Below are positions 4,531 through 9,621 of a DNA stretch of 9,621 nt, piece after piece (position 1 is the first letter of the stretch; each line of letters begins with the position of its first letter). The translations under genes were made by a program, and so were the position numbers. Origin of the DNA: Alphaproteobacteria bacterium (GTDB lineage: Bacteria > Pseudomonadota > Alphaproteobacteria > UBA828); assembly GCA_029937205.1 (NCBI GenBank), contig JAPYQV010000069.1, positions 1 through 9,621 on the forward strand, in the 5' to 3' direction. The notes under the pieces were generated by a model, which searched no databases, was not told the DNA's origin, and saw nothing but the letters and a program-made list of their open reading frames with translations.

Positions 4531-4775
4531 GGGCGGCTCTCCGCCGGCACGGACTCGCTGTCCGCCGGCACGGACCCGCTGTCCTTGTCATAAAGATAGG
4601 TCAGAATTTCCGCGACACTGGTCAGGGCCGCAAGCGGGATGAATTTGTTGTTTTCCAGATTGGACAACATCTCGGCGAGATCATCGCTGCGCCGATCTTG
4701 CAAAAAACGCACGTCGCGGATCTCAACCAACTGCCCGGCCGCGCTGTCGGGTGCGTTTTTAGATGAATCTGTCAC
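4527..4775 (-). CDS. Small protein resembling the FlhB C-terminal domain (FhlB-like)
   Basis: The 82-residue product has a central block D-D-L-A-E-M-L-S-N-L (31-40), then F-I-P-L-A-A-L-T-S-V-A-E-I-L-T-Y-L-Y (45-62). This parallels the end of FlhB, where L-x-x-x-L, then E-I-P-x-x-L-Y-x-A-V-A-E-V-L-A-Y-V-Y, closes the cytoplasmic domain of the export-gate protein. Short stand-alone FlhB-end proteins (FhlB) are known in flagellar clusters. The autocleavage motif N-P-T-H is absent, so it is not a working FlhB. The C-terminal tail carries a duplicated S-V-P-A unit from a tandem DNA repeat. The start is GTG 4775 with AGGA 8 nt upstream. It lies 118 bp after csrA and overlaps the next gene. The identification rests on about 35 residues. 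Confidence 0.55.
   Translation of the reverse strand: MTDSSKNAPDSAAGQLVEIRDVRFLQDRRSDDLAEMLSNLENNKFIPLAALTSVAEILTYLYDKDSGSVPADSESVPAESRP
4540..4581. repeat. Perfectly adjacent 21-bp tandem repeat in the FlhB-like gene
   Basis: Two 21-bp copies, 4540-4560 and 4561-4581, differ at one base (GGACTCGC against GGACCCGC). Being seven codons long they stay in frame and encode consecutive S-x-S-V-P-A-[DE] units at the protein's disordered C-terminus. Gain or loss by slippage would alter tail length without shifting the frame. Confidence 0.85.
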
Positions 4776-4846
4776 AGCACAATCCTGAATGGGTCCGCGG
4801 CCGATTCGACCGCCCCTTCTGAAACAGGATTATCGCTGTGTTAACC

Positions 4847-4861
4847 TTAATAATCGCTTAA
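4847..4861. promoter_or_regulatory. CtrA-type binding site TTAA-N7-TTAA
   Basis: TTAATAATCGCTTAA is an exact match to the full CtrA box (two TTAA halves with 7 bp between) and is close to palindromic in use, so it can serve either strand. A third TTAA lies at 4841-4844. CtrA is the alphaproteobacterial response regulator controlling flagellar genes, often through early flagellar promoters. The box lies in the AT-rich gap between csrA and the FlhB-like gene, suggesting a second promoter for the downstream flagellar genes. I did not find a convincing -10 box at the right distance. Confidence 0.5.
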
Positions 4862-4893
4862 TTCGGCGCGTTTTGATGCCCGTTGGGGGGTGG

Positions 4894-5148
4894 TCAGCCG
4901 TCGGATTTGGCCGCGCCGTCGCCCAGTTTCGTCGCATCGAACTCGACATTGTCGAGTGCGTCGCTGGCACCGGCGGCTTCAATGTTTTCACACAGAATTT
5001 TCTCGTGAATTTCCTTGCGCAGTACCGTCGCGTCCTCGGGGAAAGTGAATCCGAGCTTTACGGAGCGCCCGCGAACCTCAACAACGGTGATTTCGATCTT
5101 GTCGTTGATCACCACCGCGTCGCCAATCTTGCGCGTCAAATAAAGCAA
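4894..5148 (-). CDS. csrA: Carbon storage regulator CsrA (RNA-binding)
   Basis: CsrA is a small dimeric RNA-binding protein that blocks or stabilises mRNAs at GGA-containing hairpins; in many bacteria it controls flagellin or flagellar assembly. The first 50-60 residues follow the family pattern: M-L-Y-L-T-R-K-I-G-D-A, I-N-D-K-I-E-I-T-V-V-E-V, R-G-R-S-V-K-L-G-F, and then V-L-R-K-E-I-H-E-K-I. The 84-residue length includes an acidic tail of about 25 residues beyond the core, which E. coli CsrA lacks. The start is TTG 5148, preceded by GGGGA. The GGA inside the ribosome binding site could be a site for self-repression. It heads the group that runs through the FlhB-like and 107-residue genes to broken fliO, so it is a flagellar-cluster copy. 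Confidence 0.9.
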   Translation of the reverse strand: MLYLTRKIGDAVVINDKIEITVVEVRGRSVKLGFTFPEDATVLRKEIHEKILCENIEAAGASDALDNVEFDATKLGDGAAKSDG

Positions 5149-5181
5149 TTTTCCCCACCAAACCGATTCACGCTTGCGACA

Positions 5182-5191
5182 TTAGCGCTAA
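5182..5191. promoter_or_regulatory. 10-bp palindrome upstream of csrA
   Basis: TTAGCGCTAA is a perfect palindrome about 34 bp before the csrA start, in the 63-bp gap between csrA and the thioesterase gene. It could be an operator for csrA. A 10-bp dyad can occur by chance and I recognise no regulator for it. Confidence 0.25.
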
Positions 5192-5211
5192 ATGCGAAAT
5201 GGTGTAAGCCC

Positions 5212-5634
5212 TTATGGATTATCAAGAAACCCTTCCATGCGCAGCCGTACGTCAGGCGGAATCGCCTCCGCCTTGAGGACGCCACCGTCGCGGCGCGCCC
5301 AGGCACTAGTCTGATGAGTCAACAGACGGGCCTCTCCCGCACAGTGGGCGGCAATTGTCAGATTGAACGATTTTGTACCCAACCGGGAAACGCCGAGAGA
5401 GAAGTCCAACATATCGCCGAGCCGACTTGGTGCCGTGAATTTCGCCTCCACGCGAAGTAGTGGCACCGCCCGAACGCCCTCCTCGAAGATATTCCGGTAA
5501 GGCAAGTGGAGGGCCTCGGCGAACCAGTCTTCAACGAGATCATTGGTCATGACGAAATAGCGCGGGAAATATACAATCCCGGCCGGATCGGTATCGGCGA
5601 AGCGTACCCGCCGTGAAATTTGGAATTGTGCCAT
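5212..5634 (-). CDS. Hotdog-fold acyl-CoA thioesterase (4-HBA-CoA thioesterase/YbgC-like)
   Basis: The protein is expected to hydrolyse acyl- or aroyl-CoA thioesters in the cytoplasm. The 140-residue length is standard for single hotdog domains, and the N-terminus carries the active-site signature R-F-A-D-T-D16-P-A-G-I-V-Y-F-x-R-Y-F, in which the aspartate is catalytic in 4-hydroxybenzoyl-CoA thioesterase. The central helix with E35 and the strand L-R-V-E-A-K-F also fit. The ATG lies 21 bp after the deacetylase stop, so it is the last gene of the ubiD operon. The neighbourhood (UbiD-type decarboxylase) favours an aromatic or related CoA ester over the Tol-Pal-linked YbgC role, as no tol genes are near. 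The exact substrate is unknown. Confidence 0.8.
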   Translation of the reverse strand: MAQFQISRRVRFADTDPAGIVYFPRYFVMTNDLVEDWFAEALHLPYRNIFEEGVRAVPLLRVEAKFTAPSRLGDMLDFSLGVSRLGTKSFNLTIAAHCAGEARLLTHQTSAWARRDGGVLKAEAIPPDVRLRMEGFLDNP

Positions 5635-5655
5635 TGTTATGCTGGCGGCCTGAGG

Positions 5656-6528
5656 TCAGAGGTGGTTATTGCGGTACCAATCGTTGATTTCGCCGCCGGT
5701 TGGGCGCCACACATCGTCACGCCCGGCAATATATTCGAGCGCCGCCTGAATATGCTTCCAGCGGAACGGCTGCCCGGCGATGAAGGTGTGCAGGCAAATC
5801 GGCAAGACGCGCGCCGTGCCCGCCGATTCGGCATAGAGCACGTCGAAACTGTCTTTGATCATCTGTCCCATTTCCTCGCCCGAGGCGCCGAAATGCAGCA
5901 GCAGCGGTAAATCGTTGATTTCCACCGAATAGGGCATGGATAGGAGACTGCCCGATCTGACGTTCATTTCGAACGGCTGGTCGTCGCAACAAAAATCGCA
6001 GAGATATTCAATACCGGCTTCGGCCAACAGGTCGGGCGTATTGTAGGTCTCCGAGACGTACGGGCCGAGCCAGCCTTTTGGGCGGGTTCCGGTGCCGCTT
6101 TCGATCGACGCCAGGACTTCGTTGATCAGGCTACGCTCGGCATCTTCGTCCAGACCGGGCAGCAACTGCGAATTGTTGTGGCCGTGGCCCATCCACTCCC
6201 AGTCGCGCTTGTTGCCTTCTTCGATGATCGCCGGATATTCACGGCACACCTCGCCATTGAGGCAGACGGTGGCGCGCATGCCGCATTTGTCGAGGCCTGC
6301 CATTATGCGCCAGATGCCGATCCGATTGCCGTAATCACGCCAGCCATAATTGAGCACATCGGGTTCAAAACCGGTGGTATGGGGAGAGGTCGCCGTGCCC
6401 GGTAAATTTTCCGGAAAATGTTCGATATTGATGTAGGGCAGTACGGCCAACCGCTTGCCGCCGGGAAACGTCATTTTTTCGCGCCGGGAAATCGGGCTGT
6501 AGGCGTAGCGTTTGGTCTGGGTCAACAT
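5656..6528 (-). CDS. Polysaccharide deacetylase family protein, PuuE/allantoinase-like
   Basis: The 290-residue protein belongs to the CE4 NodB-like barrel group in the branch related to PuuE, a metal-independent allantoinase, rather than to secreted chitin deacetylases. It has Y-I-N-I-E-H-F (32-38) where true deacetylases have T-F-D-D, Y-G-W-R-D-Y-G-N-R-I-G (61-71), the second motif G-H115-G-H117-N-N-S, G-W-L-G-P (152-156) followed by T-P-D-L-L-A-E-A-G-I-E-Y, and the closing L-H247-T-F-I-A-G-Q-P-F-R. There is no signal peptide, so it should be cytoplasmic and act on a small amide or similar substrate. The ATG has AAGGAG 7 nt upstream and follows ubiD by 27 bp; the thioesterase gene follows 21 bp later. 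The substrate is unknown. Confidence 0.85.
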   Translation of the reverse strand: MLTQTKRYAYSPISRREKMTFPGGKRLAVLPYINIEHFPENLPGTATSPHTTGFEPDVLNYGWRDYGNRIGIWRIMAGLDKCGMRATVCLNGEVCREYPAIIEEGNKRDWEWMGHGHNNSQLLPGLDEDAERSLINEVLASIESGTGTRPKGWLGPYVSETYNTPDLLAEAGIEYLCDFCCDDQPFEMNVRSGSLLSMPYSVEINDLPLLLHFGASGEEMGQMIKDSFDVLYAESAGTARVLPICLHTFIAGQPFRWKHIQAALEYIAGRDDVWRPTGGEINDWYRNNHL

Positions 6529-6555
6529 GGGCGTCTCCTTGGAGAGTTTGCCGTG

Positions 6556-8103
6556 TCAGGCGTATCCGGTGCGGGCCAGGAACTTGAAATAACGGTCCTG
6601 CTGGCTGCGCAGATCGGCCATCTCCTGCTCGGAGAACCAACGGCTGAAATCCATCTCGTGCACCGGATAGACGGCGCGCTGGAAATTGCTCTTCTGGTCC
6701 ATCGCTACCGTGGCATCGATGCCGAGGCCGCCATCGGCGACCGATATCTGCCCGGTCTTTAACTCCGACGGCTGAAACGCCTGACCACGGCCATATTCAT
6801 TGTAGACGACGATGTCGCGGCGCGGGCTGACGCGGGATTCGATCGCCCACAGCACATCCTCGGGCTCCCAGATATCAATGTCTTCATCGACCACGACGCA
6901 GAGCCGCAACCCCCGGTGCACGGTCATGATGGCACCCATGATATTGCGCTGCATGCCTTCGTCGCTGCGCCGCTGTTTCTTCACCTGAACAACGATCCCG
7001 CCCCAGGTGGTGAGGCCGGTGAAGCCGGCCACGTCCTGCACAAAGCCCGGCGCCATACGCTCGCACATCTCGTAGATAGAGGCACAAACAAAGGGGATGG
7101 TGTACCAGATGGCGCCGAAGTGTGGCGTGTAGTAGAGCGGATTTTTGCTGCGGTGGGTGATCGCGGTGAGCTCGAAGGCGCGCGGCGTGCGGTAGGCGCG
7201 GCCCATAAAGCGCGCCCACTCCGGATGGAGCGGCGCTTCGCCCTGGCGCCCGAGCTGTTCAGCCTGATCGGTTTCCCAGACGCGCTCGTCCTCGATCACA
7301 TAGCCTTCCAACACCCATTCCGATTGGGCGATGGCATAGGCATCCACGGTCTTTGCCTTGACCAGATCGATGGCCGAGCCTTGTAGTGCGCCGGCCATGC
7401 CGATCTTGTCGGTCTGGCCGGGGAAGATCACCGGGTTGAGCGTTCCCACCGCCATCAATTCGGCGCCGACTGGCGGGCTGCAATTGACGGTGATGGGAAT
7501 TTTCTCGCCGGGATGACGCTTGCACACCACGTCGCCCTGGCCGCCCGGCACCATATTGATCGAGGCGTATTTTTGATTGTCGCGGAACGCCATGCGGTAC
7601 ATGGAGATGGTATTGCCGCCGTCGGGCACCCAGGGCGATCCGATCAAATGGCAGCCCGAGCCGAAAATGCGCCCGCCGTCTTCGTTGGTGTGGAGAACGA
7701 TGGGCAGGATATCGGTCACCTGATCGATGTCGCTGGCAAGAATGACGGTCTCGTGCACCGGCGCGTCGGCGCTCTCGACATAATTGGCCGGCAGCGGATT
7801 GCGGTAGGCGTCGAGAATTTTATGCTTGATATCCTTGTATGCCGAGACGCCGAAGAGCTTCGCCGTGCGCTTCTGGGTCGCATAGAGATTCGAATACATG
7901 CGGGTGTTGGGATAGTCTTTGATATTGTTCGCCACCAGCGCCTTGGAGCCGTCAAAAGCCTTGGTGATTGCCGTCATCTCTATGAGCGGATCCACTTCAT
8001 TCTCGATATTGTGCACATCGTCGCCCAGCCAATCGAGGGTTGCCCGCAAGCTTTTCAGCGCTTCAACGCGCCCCGCATCGTCGCCACCCTGTAAATTTGT
8101 CAC
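6556..8103 (-). CDS. UbiD-family prenyl-FMN-dependent decarboxylase, divergent member
   Basis: UbiD enzymes remove or add CO2 on unsaturated or aromatic acids using prenylated FMN made by UbiX. The 515-residue length and landmarks fit: an N-terminal L-R-A-T-L-D-W-L, N-T-I-S-M-Y-R170 in the cofactor region, G-x-E-L-M-A-V (213-219), S-E262-W-V-L-E266-G-Y, L-T-A-I-T-H-R and Y-Y-T-P (312-326), and F-T-G-L-T-T-W-G-G near 380. The loop after L-E-G-Y, which in most UbiD proteins contains E-G-P-[FY]-G-E, is replaced by a longer stretch with H-P-E-W-A-R-F-M-G-R-A-Y. This points to a subgroup with unusual substrates and not to ubiquinone biosynthesis. The start is GTG 8103, with a GGGG about 12 nt before. 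It leads a tight operon with the deacetylase-like and thioesterase genes, and ubiX lies 0.85 kb away. Confidence 0.85.
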   Translation of the reverse strand: MTNLQGGDDAGRVEALKSLRATLDWLGDDVHNIENEVDPLIEMTAITKAFDGSKALVANNIKDYPNTRMYSNLYATQKRTAKLFGVSAYKDIKHKILDAYRNPLPANYVESADAPVHETVILASDIDQVTDILPIVLHTNEDGGRIFGSGCHLIGSPWVPDGGNTISMYRMAFRDNQKYASINMVPGGQGDVVCKRHPGEKIPITVNCSPPVGAELMAVGTLNPVIFPGQTDKIGMAGALQGSAIDLVKAKTVDAYAIAQSEWVLEGYVIEDERVWETDQAEQLGRQGEAPLHPEWARFMGRAYRTPRAFELTAITHRSKNPLYYTPHFGAIWYTIPFVCASIYEMCERMAPGFVQDVAGFTGLTTWGGIVVQVKKQRRSDEGMQRNIMGAIMTVHRGLRLCVVVDEDIDIWEPEDVLWAIESRVSPRRDIVVYNEYGRGQAFQPSELKTGQISVADGGLGIDATVAMDQKSNFQRAVYPVHEMDFSRWFSEQEMADLRSQQDRYFKFLARTGYA

Positions 8104-8170
8104 CAGTCCATTACCCCAGAATTTTAAAACCGTCAGAACCTATCAACGCGCCGGAAGGCCGTAAAGCCGC

Positions 8171-8863
8171 CTACCATTCCAAATTCAACGCGCGGGTGAT
8201 GAATTCATTCACCGGCGCGGCGGTCTTGCAGAATTTGGCGAATTGTTTGGTAAAATCCGGCGTAAGCGCATCTTTCTCGCTGGTGTTCACAGCGAGGATA
8301 AAATCCTTGCGTTTGAGGTCTTCGATCAGCGGGTGCGCCGGATCGAAGCCGCGCGGCGGGCGCTTCAGATTGTCGCCCACCAAAGTGCAGTTTGCATTTT
8401 TGAGCGCCTTGGCGGTGGAGATGCGTTTCCAGCGCTTCGGGTCGGCCACGATGGCTTCACGAATTTTGGTCAGGGTAGGGTTGTCGGGATGCCAGATACC
8501 GGCGCCCATAAACACGTTGCCGGGCTCCATATGGAGATAAAATCCCGGTGTATGGGCATCCTTGGCGCGGACATGGCGGAAATGCGCACCGGCATGGGTC
8601 TTGTAGGGCGTCTTGTCCTTGGCGAAGCGCGTGTCGCGGTAGATACGAAACAGCGAGCCGCCGACGGGCCGCGCATCGGCCAGGAAATTGACGCTGATTT
8701 TCTCCAGGTGGGGGGCAAAATTCTCGATGAAGCGCAGCATCGGGCTGCGCAGCTCGTCCTCGTAACGCGCCTTGTTGGCCTTGAACCAAGGCCGCTCATT
8801 GTTCTTTTTCAGGTCGCGTAAATATTTGAACAAGGATGGTTCAAATTGAAAATCTTGACTCAC
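8171..8863 (-). CDS. DUF2461 (TIGR02453) family protein
   Basis: The 230-residue protein matches the DUF2461 family, whose biochemical function is not established. It opens with F-K-Y-L-R-D-L-K-K-N-N-E-R-P-W-F-K-A-N-K-x-x-Y (the family's N-W-F hallmark), followed by F-R-I-Y-R-D-T-R-F-A-K-D-K-T-P-Y-K-T and the G-F-Y-L-H-M-E-P region with G-x-G-I-W-H-P. The frame is open up to 9127, but the extra part is antisense to ubiX; I chose GTG 8863, which has GGGGA 7 nt upstream and gives the family's usual length. It ends 67 bp before ubiD on the same strand, so read-through into the ubiD operon is possible. It diverges from ubiX across an 84-bp gap. Confidence 0.85.
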   Translation of the reverse strand: MSQDFQFEPSLFKYLRDLKKNNERPWFKANKARYEDELRSPMLRFIENFAPHLEKISVNFLADARPVGGSLFRIYRDTRFAKDKTPYKTHAGAHFRHVRAKDAHTPGFYLHMEPGNVFMGAGIWHPDNPTLTKIREAIVADPKRWKRISTAKALKNANCTLVGDNLKRPPRGFDPAHPLIEDLKRKDFILAVNTSEKDALTPDFTKQFAKFCKTAAPVNEFITRALNLEW

Positions 8864-8947
8864 GACGTATTCCCCATTGTTCGCCCGCTTATGCTGTAGT
8901 TCTATCTCGGTCGAGCCGGCGTAGGGAAAATAATTGGGGATCGATTT

Positions 8948-9526
8948 TTGCAAAAGATCGTGATCGGAATTACCGGGGCGAGTGGCGCCGTATTGGGCGT
9001 CCGCACGCTCGATGCCTTTGCCGCAGCCGGCGTGGAAACGCACCTTGTGGTCAGCAAATGGGGCCAGCAGACCCTCGAACACGAGACGGCGCTGCGGCTT
9101 GACGATTTGCGCGCGCGCGCCAGCCATCTCTATAGCCCCGGCGATATGGCGGCGGCAATTTCCTCCGGTTCGTTTCGCACCATGGGCATGGTCATCGCGC
9201 CCTGTTCAATGCATAGCCTGGCGGCAATTTCCCTCGGCATGGGCGAGAATCTGGTGCACCGCGCGGCGGATGTGGTGCTCAAGGAGCGCTTGCCGCTGGT
9301 CCTGGTACCGCGCGAGACGCCGCTCAACGATATTCATTTGGAAAATATGCTGCGTCTCAGCCGCATGGGTGTGCGCATCTTGCCGCCCAATCCGGCGTTT
9401 TATAATCACCCGGAAAGCATTGCGGATGTGGTCGACCACATCGTGGCGCGGATACTCGATCAGTTCGGCGTTCAGGCGGATATTTCAAAGCCTTGGGACG
9501 GCGTGATGCGTCGTGCGGGCGCATAG
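8948..9526 (+). CDS. ubiX: Flavin prenyltransferase UbiX
   Basis: UbiX joins a dimethylallyl unit to FMN to make prenyl-FMN, the cofactor of UbiD-type decarboxylases. The 192-residue length is typical and all landmarks are present: G7-I-T-G-A-S-G-A (FMN binding), S73-G-S-F-R-T, A-P-C-S-M (84-88), E-N-L-V-H-R-A-A-D-V-V-L-K-E-R (100-114), P-R-E-T-P-L (121-126) and P-P-N-P-A-F-Y (146-152). The start is TTG 8948 with GGGGA 7 nt upstream; no ATG lies before the conserved G-I-T-G-A-S-G. It is divergent from the DUF2461-ubiD side and precedes a Gfo/Idh/MocA oxidoreductase by 14 bp. Being close to a UbiD-type gene, it probably supplies that enzyme. Confidence 0.95.
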   Translation: MQKIVIGITGASGAVLGVRTLDAFAAAGVETHLVVSKWGQQTLEHETALRLDDLRARASHLYSPGDMAAAISSGSFRTMGMVIAPCSMHSLAAISLGMGENLVHRAADVVLKERLPLVLVPRETPLNDIHLENMLRLSRMGVRILPPNPAFYNHPESIADVVDHIVARILDQFGVQADISKPWDGVMRRAGA

Positions 9527-9540
9527 GGAGGAACGAAACA

Positions 9541-9621
9541 GTGGCAGCGAAAGCGAAAACACAGAAAAGCAAAAAAATCGGCTGGGGCATTATCGGCTCG
9601 ACCGGTTGGGCCGAGCATACC
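9541..9621 (+). CDS. Gfo/Idh/MocA-family oxidoreductase, N-terminal part only
   Basis: A GTG at 9541 with GGGAGG 9 nt upstream opens 27 codons that run off the window. After a Lys-rich leader comes I-G-W-G-I-I-G-S-T-G-W-A-E-H-T. This is the first strand and dinucleotide loop (G-x-G-x-x-G) of a Rossmann fold, in the form usual for Gfo/Idh/MocA NAD(P)-dependent dehydrogenases (W-G-I-I-G followed by a hydroxy residue). It follows ubiX by 14 bp and is likely co-transcribed. With only the first 27 residues visible the family call is provisional and the substrate unknown. Confidence 0.6.
   Translation, partial: MAAKAKTQKSKKIGWGIIGSTGWAEHT

Noticed and set aside
4789..5460. 223-codon plus-strand frame opposite csrA and the thioesterase gene
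   Set aside because: It crosses two clearly real minus-strand genes and their gap and shows no family resemblance.
7513..8094. 193-codon plus-strand frame opposite ubiD
   Set aside because: It is a shadow of the UbiD coding frame in GC-rich DNA, with no recognisable motif.
8864..9127. N-terminal extension of the DUF2461 reading frame
   Set aside because: The extra 88 residues are antisense to the well-supported ubiX gene and unlike the family; GTG 8863 has a good ribosome binding site.
1..9621. CRISPR array, tRNA, rRNA, integrase or transposase genes
   Set aside because: I saw no regularly spaced repeats, no tRNA-like cloverleaf and no recombinase motifs in any frame.

Overview
The window looks like chromosomal DNA from an alphaproteobacterium, probably of the Rhodospirillales/marine type. 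The evidence is FliX (a flagellar protein confined to alphaproteobacteria), a DksA of the alphaproteobacterial zinc-less type, a perfect CtrA-type box (TTAA-N7-TTAA) beside flagellar-type genes, and a MORN-repeat secreted protein of a kind I associate with marine alphaproteobacteria. The flanking DNA is GC-rich, while about 1.5-4.0 kb is visibly more AT-rich.

Layout. (1) 1-1355: a flagellar edge with a divergent sigma-54 promoter pointing off the left end, then fliX and dksA on the plus strand, closed by a strong two-way terminator. (2) 1355-1489: only the last 44 residues of the L-ring gene flgH, on the minus strand. (3) About 1490-4029: an island-like AT-rich segment. It holds a start-less C-terminal fragment with a SHOCT-like tail, a minus-strand two-gene operon (cyclase-family metal hydrolase plus AhpD/CMD-like protein) behind a 14-bp palindrome, and a plus-strand secreted MORN protein. 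(4) 4018-4191: only the N-terminal 57 codons of fliO, on the minus strand. (5) 4207-5148: a minus-strand group csrA, FlhB-C-terminal-like small protein and small helical protein, which led into fliO. (6) 5212-8103: a minus-strand operon of a UbiD-type decarboxylase, a PuuE-like polysaccharide deacetylase and a hotdog thioesterase. (7) 8171-8863: a DUF2461 gene, diverging from ubiX (flavin prenyltransferase) and the first codons of a Gfo/Idh/MocA oxidoreductase.

The most notable observation is that the AT-rich segment sits between two broken flagellar genes, fliO (5' half only) and flgH (3' end only), on the same strand and in operon order. This fits replacement of a block of flagellar genes, from the middle of fliO to near the end of flgH, by foreign DNA. 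It would likely leave this locus unable to support normal flagellar assembly unless the genes exist elsewhere. A chimeric assembly join is the main alternative and cannot be excluded from sequence alone.

The right half reads as a catabolic or tailoring neighbourhood. UbiX makes the prenylated flavin that UbiD-type decarboxylases need, and the deacetylase-like and thioesterase genes are packed tightly behind ubiD. The substrate is not readable from the sequence.
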